From Piezodorus guildinii (lineage: Eukaryota; Arthropoda; Insecta; Hemiptera; Pentatomidae), in assembly GCA_023052935.1 (NCBI GenBank), contig CM041295.1:162860366-162924365 (forward strand): DNA of 64,000 nucleotides, read 5' to 3'. The notes beneath the pieces were generated by a model that saw only the letters and a program-made list of their open reading frames with translations, made no database searches and was not told the DNA's origin. Numbering within the stretch: the stretch's first letter is position 1; each line of letters begins with the position of its first letter. This document shows, in pieces, positions 55,631 to 64,000 of the stretch. Both the position numbers and the translations under genes were made by a program.

Positions 55631-56787
55631 ATTATTTAATTTTTGGTTCTTATTATAACGTTGCTGGAATATACATCGTTTAGCTTTTTCTTTTATTTTT
55701 TTTTATTATTATTATTTTATAAAAGGATTAGTTATAGGTCCTTTTCTAGCGCCCTGAGTAATTTTTTTCAACTAAATCTCTTGTAAAGGATCCGCTTCCT
55801 TACTTGGTTATACAATTATTTGATAATTTAATTGAGGAATCGTTTATTCTATTTTCGGGTGTTCTGATAACATTATTTGAATCAAATTTGTTATCGCTTT
55901 TACTCATTTTAAGTTACTGTTCCTATTTCATAAATATTCGATAGAGGGATCGTTTAAAGTGTTTTCGGGAATACTAATAGAGTTTATGACATTTATTTAT
56001 AGCTAGAGCACATTTTAGCTTAAATGAAAAGTAATCTAGAAGAATGCGCAATCGCGATATAACGTCCAAATCAAAAATGTAATCAGATCTTGCGAAACAC
56101 AATAAATAATTTTTACATCATATTATAACACCTATAATACCTACGGTTTGTTGAAAATTCCAAGCACATAAAAGAATAAAGTTCAATACACGTTATGAGA
56201 ATCCCCTAAAACAAAAACAAAGAAAGACCACTGCAAATGGAAGTTGAAATGAGAACAAGCGACAATAAAAACAGCTTAAAAAACGTAATCACAAGACCCG
56301 AAAAGATAATTACAAACATCTATAACAATAAAAAACATCAAAAGTAAATGTGAGTTGAAATACGCATGACCGATAAAAGATACAGCTCAAAAAAACGTTA
56401 TCATAACCACCCGAAAGCACATTAATTAATCCCTATATCAATAAAAAACATTAAAATTTGATGCGAATTAACATGCACGCGAGCGATAAAAAATACAGGT
56501 CGAAAAATTTAATTACAATACCCGAAAACACATTAATTATTCCAAAAAACTACCCCTCCTCTCTAAAAATCAAAATCAACAACTATCTTAAAACTAAATA
56601 GACGATAATTAATTTTTTTAAATATTAGCTAGTAAAAAACAGAACTTGATATCAAATATCTAAGAGAAAAAAAAAAATATCAATTATTATATGCCAAAAT
56701 TATTTAAAAAGTCATAATGTTAATTAAACTAATTATTTTTCAATAAATAAATAAATAAAACGGAATATTTAAGGCTAGAAGTGAAGA

Positions 56788-56955
56788 AAAAGGTGACATT
56801 TGACTTGGAAAAGGTAACATTTGAAATGGAAAAGGTGACATTTGACTTGGAAAAGGTGACATTTGAAATGGAAAGGGTTACATTTGACTTGGAAAAGGTT
56901 ACATTTGAAATGGAAAAAGTTACATTTGACTTGGAAAAGGTTACAATTGACTTGG
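56788..56955 (+). repeat. Right terminal array, 21-bp units, about 8 copies
   Basis: Mirror of the left array: AAGGTGACATTTGACTTGGA and AAGGTAACATTTGAAATGGA alternate. The unit order, including the single GAAAGGGTTACA variant, matches the left arm. Confidence 0.85.
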
Positions 56956-56989
56956 AGGGTAGGGATGGTGTTTTAGGGCGATAAATGAC

Positions 56990-57172
56990 GAGATTATTAC
57001 GCCCGTAAAATTCATGATGGTCATAGAAGCTTGTATAATTTCTTTACAGTGCAGAATTTTTAATTACTTCATACTTACTTCTAATAAATTTATTAATGAT
57101 GGTCCATTCTATTTTATTCGTTTTTTAAAATTTATTTATTATTATTTATTTCTTTATTTTATTATTTTTTTT

Positions 57173-57229
<57 letters not shown>

Positions 57230-57246
57230 TTATTTTATTTTTTTTA

Positions 57247-57278
<32 letters not shown>

Positions 57279-57419
57279 TATATATATATATATATTTTTT
57301 TTTTTTTATTATTATTAATTTTTTTTTTTTTTTTTTTTATTTATTTATTTTTTTATTTATTTATTTTTATTTATTTATTTATTTATTTATTATTTATTTG
57401 TTTATTTATTTTTTTTTTT
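56990..57419 (-). repeat. T-rich tract, probable A/TAAA-type tail of the I-like element
   Basis: From about 57120 to 57419 the plus strand is T runs mixed with TTTA repeats and a short AT run at 57276-57294. Read on the minus strand it is an A-rich tail of (TAAA)n and poly(A) that begins at the stop codon of ORF2. I see nothing else in 56990-57120. Confidence 0.75.
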
Positions 57420-60400
57420 TTAAATCTTATTGTATAGTTCGATTTCTTTTAGAATTTCTATAACTAAATCGAGAACCTCCTTATTATCCCCTAATAATGA
57501 TGAGAGTTGCCTAGGCAGGCCTCGAGAAGAAAACGCAGCTGCGTACAGCGGGCAGTCTTCTAAGATGTGCTGCATTGTCAGTGGAGTAGAGCACCGTTCG
57601 CATGTTGTTACCTCCGCTTTATCCATAAGGTATCCGTGGGTGAGTCGAGAGTGGCCTATTCGCAATCTGGTGACGACTACTTCTTCTCTTCTACAGCCTC
57701 TCACGCAGCTTCTCCAGGGTTTTGTCGTATTCTTAATTCTCCGCAGCTTATTTTGAGGGAACACTGACAGCCAAGAGGTTTCCCACTCGCTGGAGATCTT
57801 ATCTCTTAACCATTTCTTAATATCGTGCTGTTCAAATAGTTTAATTGGGGGAATATTCAGTTGTGCGGCCTCTTTCGCCGCTTTGTCTGCTGCTTCATTT
57901 CCTGGTATACCAATATGGGCTGGCGTCCAAATGAAGGTGACAGTCTTTTCCAATTCTTTTAGTATGAGGAGATAATTTTTAATAGTATTCATAGTACTGT
58001 TTGTTGAATATTGGTTTCCCAGGGATTTAAGTGATGATAGGGAATCTGTACAGATATAGATAACACGACTGTTCGAATTAATGGCTGTATATAAAGCTGA
58101 ACTAATAGCTTGTAGCTCCGCGGTGAATACAGAAGCAAAGGGTGGGAGCTTATATTTTTTGATCTTCTGGGCAGAAACGACAGAGCAGCCCACTTTTTCT
58201 CCTGTCTTAGAGCCGTCAGTATAAATGATATGACAGTCTGAAGATGTTTCGTTGATCATGGCGAAGAATTCTTTGATCAGCATGTGTCGGGGTAATTTTT
58301 CTTTAAGACTTAGAAGTTTTAGGTTTATTGCAGGTGGAGAATAGGTCCAGGGTGGGTTTTCAAACGAGGTGCGGGTAAAATCGACCTCTCGTTTTATTAG
58401 CATAATAGTTGCTCTTTGCCTGATTCCTAGAGGTGCTGAAGAACGGGGTTGAGCATCGTAGATTTGGCAGTGTTTCGGTTGGAAGATAAGATGATGAGCT
58501 GGGTTGTCGAGTTGCGGTAAGAGTTTCGAAAGATACGATGAGATGATTTGTTGCCGTCTGAAGATCAAGGGAGGAACACTGGACTCAGCTGATAAGCTCG
58601 TTATTGGAGACGTTCGAAAGGCACCAGTCGCCAGGCGGATTCCAGAATGTAGGATGGAGTCAAGAAGTGATAGATATGTAGATTTGGCTGAAGAGTAAGA
58701 CTCACAGCCATAATCAAGCTTTGATTGGATTAAGTTCGCATAAACCATCAGCATACTTTTCCTATCGGCTCCCCAGGAAGTTCCAGCTAGAACCTTTAGA
58801 ATATCAAGTCTTTTCCTACATACTTCCCTAAGGTACTTTATGTGGCTGATCCAGTTCAACTTTTCGTCTATCAGTAATCCGAGAAACTTAACATCAGTAG
58901 AGAACGTAAGGATATTTGTTCCTAAAGTGAGGTCAGGAGCGACTGTAGGGTAACGTTTTCTCGAAAAGCGAATGCATTTGGTTTTGTGTGGGGAAAATTT
59001 AAAATTATTCTTCCTTGCCCAAACTTCGAGTTTATTGAGTGTATTCTGGAGGATTCTTTTCATCCACTCTATATTTGTGTATCTTAAGAAGATTGCCACG
59101 TCGTCTACAAATACAAAGGCTCTTACAGATCGGGGAAATATTTCTGTAATACTATTAATGGCTATAGCGAAGAGAACACAGCTGATAACACTTCCTTGAG
59201 GAAGTCCACATTGCATTACCTTAGGATTAGAAAGGGTATTGCCTATTCTTATTCTTATTGTTCTATTTGAAAGAAAATTTTTAATGAAAATAGGTAGGTT
59301 CCCACCAAATCCCCAGTCGTATAATTGTTTGAGGATTGTGTACTTGTTTACTGAGTCGTACGCTTTCTCTATATCAAAAAATATCCCTATTGCTTCTTGT
59401 TTAGTAATGAATGTGTTAAGAATTTCAGCCTCAAGAGTAGCAAGGTGATCAATGGTGGATCTTCCTTTCCTAAAACCACATTGCACTGGGGACAGTAAAC
59501 TATGCTTTTCTAGAAACCATAGTAGGCGTTTGTTTACCATTTTTTCCATTAGCTTGCACATGCAGCTGCTTAGAGAAATCGGCCTGTAATTGTTGATTTG
59601 AGTTTTGTCTTTTCCAGGTTTGGGTATAGGTATAATTATTGATTCTTGCCATGATGCAGGAAACTTGTGTGCTGTCCAGATTTCGTTATAGAGATGTAGG
59701 AGGGCACGCTTGCAAGTTAGTGGAAGATTTTTTAACATTAGATTATGAATGTCATCAGGTCCAGGAGTGGTTGGCTTCAGTTCGGCGATGACTTGATCAA
59801 GTTCGGTAATGGAGAAAGGAAGGTTATAAATATCATTGGTGTTCAATGGAAAAGTGAAATCTGAGGTCGGAGTCGAATCTTCGTGGTTAGTTGGAGCGTC
59901 TGAAAAGTATTCTGCAAATGATTCGGCTATTGGTTCTGGGTTTGAGATGATTTGATCATTTATTTTAAGGTAAATTGTAGAACAATCGTGGATTCCTCTA
60001 ATGGAGTTTATTTTGTTCCATACATTTTTGATGGGAGTGTATGCATTAATCTGTTCTAAATAGGTGAGCCAAGACGTTTTCCTTTTGTGTTTAACGACGT
60101 TCCTGGCTTTGGCTTTAAATTTTTTGTATTGTATAAAGTTGGTGGTAGTGGGATATTTTACAAACTTTCGAAGTGCTCTATTTCTGTCCCTAATAACTTG
60201 ACGGCATTCGTCATCAAACCAAGGGCAATGGTTCACTTTTGTAGATCCTCGAGATTTCGGAATGCTTTCATATGCGGCGTCTATTATGTGTTTCGTGAGC
60301 CCTGTCGTAATTGTATCAATATTGTCTGCGTAATTTTGGAATAGGAAGGAAAGTTTTTGTTGAAAAAGGTTCCAGTCAGCTTTTGAAGTGATCCACCTAG

Positions 60401-61073
60401 GATATTTCTGGACTGGAGGGAGTTGACTTGCGAGAGAAATGACCAGAGGGAAATGGTCACTGCCGTGTTGGTCTGGTGCAGTATCCCATATGACTCTATT
60501 TAGCATACTAGGTGAACAGAAGGTAATATCTATGGATGATGGCGTTGTGTACTGTGGGCTTATATACGTAGTATTCCCATTATTCAATATGATACTATCT
60601 GTGGCATCTATTACACGTTTTATAGAATTTCCCCTACTATTATTTGAAGGTGAGCCCCATGATTCATGTGCACCATTCAGATCCCCAGTAACAAGGTAAG
60701 GGGTAGGAAGATCACCAATCAGTTGAATCAGAGCAGCTTCGTTGATTGCTACGCTTGGAGAAAGGTAAATATTGCATATGGTGAATGAAAAGGTGTGGTG
60801 AACTCTAACCGCTAGTGCATGTAATGAGGTATTTATAGCTAATTCTTCAGAAGGATATTGTGTTTGGATTGCAGTGATTATTCCCCAGCTTCCCGGACCT
60901 TCAGATACTCTATCTTTTCTGAATACGTTGTACTGTTTTAGAGAAAAACTGTTAATAGGTTTTAGCCTGGTTTCTTGGAGACATATAGCCCAAGGGTTGT
61001 ATTCTTTCATTATTAATTTTAATTCTTCAAACTGAGTCCTTACTCCATTGCAGTTCCAACTGATTAGATTCAT
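57420..61073 (-). CDS. I-like ORF2: AP-endonuclease, reverse transcriptase, RNase H
   Basis: 1217 residues, starting MNLISWNCNGVRTQFEEL. Endonuclease (about 1-225): NCNG, CLQETRL, TGDLNGAHESWGS (near 129) and GSDHFPLVISL (near 204). RT (about 440-710): NNYRPISLSSCMCKLMEK, VQCGFRKGRSTIDHLA, motif A GIFFDIEKAYDSV (near 569), motif B CGLPQGSVISC and motif C FVFVDDVAIF (near 654). RNase H (about 948-1075): IYTDGSKTGE, ELQAISSAL, CTDSLSSLKSL and WTPAHIGIPGNEAADKAAK, so all acidic catalytic residues and the histidine are kept. A C-terminal CERC-x8-H-x4-C zinc motif follows. RNase H with AP-endonuclease fits the I group; LOA- or R1-like relatives are the alternative. The TAA stop (57422-57420) merges with the A tail. 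Confidence 0.92.
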   Translation of the reverse strand: MNLISWNCNGVRTQFEELKLIMKEYNPWAICLQETRLKPINSFSLKQYNVFRKDRVSEGPGSWGIITAIQTQYPSEELAINTSLHALAVRVHHTFSFTICNIYLSPSVAINEAALIQLIGDLPTPYLVTGDLNGAHESWGSPSNNSRGNSIKRVIDATDSIILNNGNTTYISPQYTTPSSIDITFCSPSMLNRVIWDTAPDQHGSDHFPLVISLASQLPPVQKYPRWITSKADWNLFQQKLSFLFQNYADNIDTITTGLTKHIIDAAYESIPKSRGSTKVNHCPWFDDECRQVIRDRNRALRKFVKYPTTTNFIQYKKFKAKARNVVKHKRKTSWLTYLEQINAYTPIKNVWNKINSIRGIHDCSTIYLKINDQIISNPEPIAESFAEYFSDAPTNHEDSTPTSDFTFPLNTNDIYNLPFSITELDQVIAELKPTTPGPDDIHNLMLKNLPLTCKRALLHLYNEIWTAHKFPASWQESIIIPIPKPGKDKTQINNYRPISLSSCMCKLMEKMVNKRLLWFLEKHSLLSPVQCGFRKGRSTIDHLATLEAEILNTFITKQEAIGIFFDIEKAYDSVNKYTILKQLYDWGFGGNLPIFIKNFLSNRTIRIRIGNTLSNPKVMQCGLPQGSVISCVLFAIAINSITEIFPRSVRAFVFVDDVAIFLRYTNIEWMKRILQNTLNKLEVWARKNNFKFSPHKTKCIRFSRKRYPTVAPDLTLGTNILTFSTDVKFLGLLIDEKLNWISHIKYLREVCRKRLDILKVLAGTSWGADRKSMLMVYANLIQSKLDYGCESYSSAKSTYLSLLDSILHSGIRLATGAFRTSPITSLSAESSVPPLIFRRQQIISSYLSKLLPQLDNPAHHLIFQPKHCQIYDAQPRSSAPLGIRQRATIMLIKREVDFTRTSFENPPWTYSPPAINLKLLSLKEKLPRHMLIKEFFAMINETSSDCHIIYTDGSKTGEKVGCSVVSAQKIKKYKLPPFASVFTAELQAISSALYTAINSNSRVIYICTDSLSSLKSLGNQYSTNSTMNTIKNYLLILKELEKTVTFIWTPAHIGIPGNEAADKAAKEAAQLNIPPIKLFEQHDIKKWLRDKISSEWETSWLSVFPQNKLRRIKNTTKPWRSCVRGCRREEVVVTRLRIGHSRLTHGYLMDKAEVTTCERCSTPLTMQHILEDCPLYAAAFSSRGLPRQLSSLLGDNKEVLDLVIEILKEIELYNKI

Positions 61074-61245
61074 GTTTTTTTATGTATAGAGGTATAGAAA
61101 AAATAATACGTGAGATTGAATACAATTATGAGATATTGGTTTGCATAAGAAATTATACAAGCGATGCACAGGAAAAATATTATAATATAGAATAGAAATA
61201 GAAATTTTATTTGGTCTTTGGGGCTTCTCCATACAAAGAAAAAGA

Positions 61246-61647
61246 TTATAATAATTGGATGAAAAAAAAAAACAACAGATGCAGAAGAATTAAAAACTGT
61301 AAACATCTGTTTAAGGTAATATGAATTTTCAATTTCAGGAGTGCTTGTATAACTGTGATTATTATTTTGATTATTTGTAGAATTGTTGTGATAATAGGGT
61401 TTTCTGGAAGATGAGGAGAATTATGAGGCAGGGCTATTACCACCGTCACACGACCACATGCCCTAATGTCGGTTTTAAAACCGCTTCGGTAAATGTGATA
61501 GTCTTCGCGATTAAAATTTTTGTTGAGATTGGTTTCTTTATGACACAACGTTATAATTCGGTATGTCATGGTGGTAAAGACAAGTTCTTCATATTTTCTA
61601 ATGGTACCATAACAGTTACAATGCATAATTATAATTTTAAAGTCCAT
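61246..61647 (-). pseudogene. Endonuclease N-terminus relic between ORF1 and ORF2
   Basis: An open frame of 133 residues starting MDFKIIIMHCNCYGTIRKYE aligns by eye with the first ~100 residues of the neighbouring ORF2. Common features are the HCNCYG versus WNCNGV block, CHKETNLN versus CLQETRLK, a Y-x-x-x-R/K segment before the glycine-rich stretch, and GRVTVVIA versus GIITAIQ. The catalytic NCNG is altered and the rest of the domain is lost. It looks like the remains of a different ORF2 start kept in the spacer. Confidence 0.55.
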
Positions 61648-61761
61648 TGGATAAGTAGAAATTAGATAAATATAACGATATAAAACAGATGAGAAAGTTA
61701 AATAAGTGAATTATATTATTAAAATTAATTGTTAAATATACGAATTGGTACGAATGGCTGT

Positions 61762-63084
61762 TTAAGTAGTTTGTACTCTATCTCTGCTGCGAGTTTTGCT
61801 TCTAGCTCGTCTGTCTTTCACTAACGTCCACTCGCCCTGACGATCATGGTCATCCGGGCACTCGGTGGAATAGGTGACATCAGTAGATGTCGGTTTTCCC
61901 GAAGACGTAGACTTCGGTTTTGTGGAAGGGTCCCGGGAGTTAGGTATGGCTTCCGTGGGGTTGGTCAGTCCCCGGTCTCGAGACCGTGAAGTTCGATGGA
62001 GAAGTGGATTAGGAATAGAAGGTATGGTAGGAGGAAGAGGAGGGAGGGTGGGTATGGTGGTGGGAGCGGTGGAGGGGAGGAGCGTGGTGGGGGAAATGAC
62101 TGCATCATTCAATTCCCCACAGCCACTAGGTAAGGACCTGGTAATAGGCCTCTTAGTAATAAAAGAACTCTCGTTTAGTTCTTCAGTTTGTACACTGACA
62201 CTAACAGTTAATTTATGTTTCACAATATTAGAGAACGATGTTTGGCTTTGAACAGGGTGCAATAATTCGTATTTCTTTTTCGCGGCGGTATAAGGTATTT
62301 TTTCACTATCTTGTAATTTTCTAATTTCTTTTTCTTTAATAAAAGTAGGGCAAAGTTTTGAAAAGGAGTCATGTTGGCCTGAACAATTCACGCACTTTAC
62401 GGTACTAATACATTCTACACCTTCATGTTTATTGTTTCCACAAAATTTACACAGTGGTTGCTTGGTACATACTGTTTTTGTATGGCCAAATTTTAGACAT
62501 ATGTAACATTGTATTGGATTGGAAAAGAACTGCCTGACAATAACGTTATAAAAGCCTATTTTGATTTCATTGGGTATAGTAGGGCTATTAAAAGTAAGTA
62601 AATAATTGTGGCCTTCATGTTTTATATTATTTTTAAAATATGTCATTCTTTTAACATCTTCAACTTTTTGGGTTTTCAATTCGTCTTTAATTTCATCAAT
62701 AGTGCAATGAGCTAGGTCAGGGCACCATATAACCCCTTTACTTAAGTTTAGTCTGCCATGCGGTTCCACCTTAATAGGAAAATTGTTTAAAAAGCTAGTA
62801 CACTTCAATAATTTTCCCGATTGAGCATCTGACAAAACCTCTATCAAAAGTGTGCCATCTCTCAGTTTTTTAACTAATTTAACTTCCCCGATTAAATTAT
62901 TTAGGCTCTTATAGATAAAAAACGGCGATACTTTTTTAAAATCCAAAGCATTACCGTCTTCATCCATGTCAGTCCTTCTTATTATCAAAAACCTAATCGA
63001 ATTTTGAATTGTGTTAACAGAATCTCCTGTTATAGGACCTTTAAATCGTCCCTTTTTCCGTTTAACGGGAGGTGATTCAGCCAT
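61762..63084 (-). CDS. I-like ORF1: Gag-like protein with three zinc knuckles
   Basis: 440 residues starting MAESPPVKRKKGRFKGPITG. A basic N-terminus is followed by a folded region (about 30-185, RFLIIRRTDMDEDG to YLLTFNSPTIPNEI) that resembles the RRM-like domain of I-type Gag. Three knuckles follow at about 190-250: CYICLKFGHTKTVC, CKFCGNNKHEGVEC and CVNCSGQHDSFSKLC. A serine/proline-rich tail ends in RDRRARSKTRSRDRV. The protein should coat element RNA in a ribonucleoprotein with ORF2. It is intact with a clear ATG. The plus-strand frame at 61874-62251 is a shadow of it. Confidence 0.9.
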   Translation of the reverse strand: MAESPPVKRKKGRFKGPITGDSVNTIQNSIRFLIIRRTDMDEDGNALDFKKVSPFFIYKSLNNLIGEVKLVKKLRDGTLLIEVLSDAQSGKLLKCTSFLNNFPIKVEPHGRLNLSKGVIWCPDLAHCTIDEIKDELKTQKVEDVKRMTYFKNNIKHEGHNYLLTFNSPTIPNEIKIGFYNVIVRQFFSNPIQCYICLKFGHTKTVCTKQPLCKFCGNNKHEGVECISTVKCVNCSGQHDSFSKLCPTFIKEKEIRKLQDSEKIPYTAAKKKYELLHPVQSQTSFSNIVKHKLTVSVSVQTEELNESSFITKRPITRSLPSGCGELNDAVISPTTLLPSTAPTTIPTLPPLPPTIPSIPNPLLHRTSRSRDRGLTNPTEAIPNSRDPSTKPKSTSSGKPTSTDVTYSTECPDDHDRQGEWTLVKDRRARSKTRSRDRVQTT

Positions 63085-63105
63085 GTTGTAGGCTGTATCT
63101 AATTT

Positions 63106-63447
63106 TTAAAAAAAAAAATGATAAATTAAGATAAATATATATACAAAATGAAAATAAATGGACACCTTTTAATGAAATTATATATAAAAATATGAAAGTT
63201 TAAGAGAAAGTTCAACTTATCAGACGTTGAGCGCTTAATCCTCAGGAGCTGCTAAACAATTGACTTGGAAATGCTATAAATAAAAGCTTTGGCTTTCAAT
63301 AAAAATCATACGCTCTACACAGAAAAGTTTGACATTTTAAGTGATTTTATTGCTTGTGTTTATTGCTATGGTTTGAAATCACAACCTTAAAATTGGTAAT
63401 TTTCTAACATTTTGAAAATAATGAGCTTAAAGAAAAGAAGTTTATAT
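63106..63447. other. No feature recognised
   Basis: AT-rich flank upstream of the I-like element. It may include its 5' UTR. Confidence 0.4.
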
Positions 63448-63571
63448 ACATATGATGTATATAAGCTATACAAGATTAAATAAAACATATGATGTATATA
63501 AGCTATACAAGATTAAATAAAACATATGATGTATATAAGCTATACAAGGTTAAATAAAAACATATGATGTA
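63448..63571 (+). repeat. 37-bp tandem repeat, about 3.3 copies
   Basis: ACATATGATGTATATAAGCT followed by ATACAAGATTAAATAAA repeats at 63448, 63485 and 63522, and partly at 63560. The third unit has one substitution. Confidence 0.9.
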
Positions 63572-63626
63572 CCGCAAAAGATAATGAAGAATATTTGATT
63601 TATTTTTTAATTATTTTATTATTACC

Positions 63627-64000
63627 CTTTGTCGTAAGCCTATGACATCCTGCCCTACAGTGTCCTTCAATAACATTCCGCTAGTTCCTGTTGAACAGAT
63701 CCGATATCTAGGACTGCACCTTGACAAACGCCTTACTTGGAGCCCTCATACAAGACTGAAACGACAAGAAACTGCTCGATGCTTTCGGCTACTCCAACAC
63801 TTACCAGAAAAACGTTCCAATCTTCCACTTAACTACAAGAGGCACATCTACATGACTATCATACGGCCTTTATGGACTTATGGAGTAGAGTTCTGGGGTT
63901 CTACTGAACCATCGAATTCTTCCCGTATCCAATTCCTAAAATTCAAAATCCTTCGTAAAATCCTCAATGCTCCTTACTTTGTAACTAATAAACTGATCCA
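63627..64000 (+). mobile_element. Jockey subfamily A copy, 5'-truncated, running off the window
   Basis: It begins at the block equal to 30280 (CCTATGACATCCTGCCCTAC) and encodes the thumb region: IRYLGLHLDKRLTWSPHTRL, RPLWTYGVEFWGSTEPSNSS and KILRKILNAPYFVTNKLI. It is open in the visible part. The rest lies beyond 64000. Confidence 0.88.

Larger units (their letters stand above)
54699..56955. mobile_element. Foldback-like element: large palindrome with tandem-repeat arms
   Basis: The left arm (54699 to about 55390) and right arm (about 56260 to 56955) are inverted copies with high identity. They begin at the outer edges with CCAAGTCAATTGTAAC on the left and its complement on the right. From outside in, each arm has a 21-bp tandem array, a roughly 200-bp unique section, and 111-bp tandem repeats. 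The central 0.9 kb has no transposase. Long inverted repeats built from tandem repeats are the hallmark of foldback elements (Drosophila FB, Galileo). No target duplication is evident. Confidence 0.8.
57420..63105 (-). mobile_element. I-like non-LTR retrotransposon with both ORFs open
   Basis: On the minus strand: ORF1 (63084-61762), a 0.69-kb spacer holding an endonuclease relic, ORF2 (61073-57420) and an A-rich tail. Both main ORFs are uninterrupted, so this is the only potentially complete two-ORF element in the window. The 5' end near 63105 is a guess, since no target duplication was found. Confidence 0.85.

Noticed and set aside
56781..56984. Heptad-repeat protein as a genuine gene
   Set aside because: Starts at GTG, is mirrored in the other arm, and is explained by a 21-bp stop-free tandem repeat.
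57120..57419. Independent low-complexity satellite
   Set aside because: It begins exactly at the ORF2 stop on the minus strand and has TAAA-type structure, so a retrotransposon tail is the simpler reading.
61874..62251. Plus-strand open frame of 125 residues, glycine/valine-rich
   Set aside because: It is the antisense shadow of the serine/proline-rich tail of I-like ORF1, which has knuckles and a proper start.

Overview
The window is AT-rich eukaryotic DNA made almost entirely of transposable elements and their remains. I recognise no host gene, no tRNA or rRNA gene and no CRISPR array. Jockey-clade non-LTR retrotransposons dominate, with an I-like element carrying RNase H, a Ty1/copia element primed by an initiator-tRNA-type site, a Tc1-like relic and tRNA-derived SINEs. 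The Jockey clade is an arthropod lineage, so an arthropod, most likely an insect, is the best guess. I cannot name the species.

Layout. 1-6440: decayed repeats, an RT relic, two SINE-1 copies, and a 5'-truncated Jockey inserted in a dispersed repeat (R-A). 6455-8960: a minus-strand Jockey with a perfect 12-bp target duplication, beside a Tc1-like relic. 11041-13913: a frameshifted APE-type non-LTR element of uncertain clade. 13938-19010: two minus-strand Jockey pieces of different subfamilies joined head to tail. 22201-27932: a copia element inserted in an (AT)n tract. It keeps both LTRs, the primer site and the polypurine tract but has lost RT and RNase H, and it carries 19 identical in-frame copies of a 78-bp unit. 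28211-30985: a young Jockey with an open ORF2 and perfect target duplication. 31422-32874: a structured repeat with a hammerhead-like core, then a TIR element built of 214-bp tandem repeats. 34719-38310: a nearly full Jockey with ORF1 and a broken ORF2. 38320-53340: mostly non-coding, holding SINE-1, SINE-2, R-A, R-C and R-D copies. 54699-56955: a foldback-like palindrome. 57420-63084: an I-like element with both ORFs open. The window ends inside another Jockey copy.

No cellular pathway is encoded. The functional logic is retrotransposition: Gag-like ORF1 proteins with zinc knuckles, ORF2 proteins with AP-endonuclease and RT (plus RNase H in the I-like element), and non-autonomous passengers (SINEs, R-A, R-B) that probably borrow such machinery. 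The most unusual points are the homogeneous 78-bp array in the copia integrase tail, a three-copy repeat with a hammerhead-like core and compensating stem changes, the tandem-repeat foldback element, and two elements with a partial endonuclease upstream of a separate ORF2.
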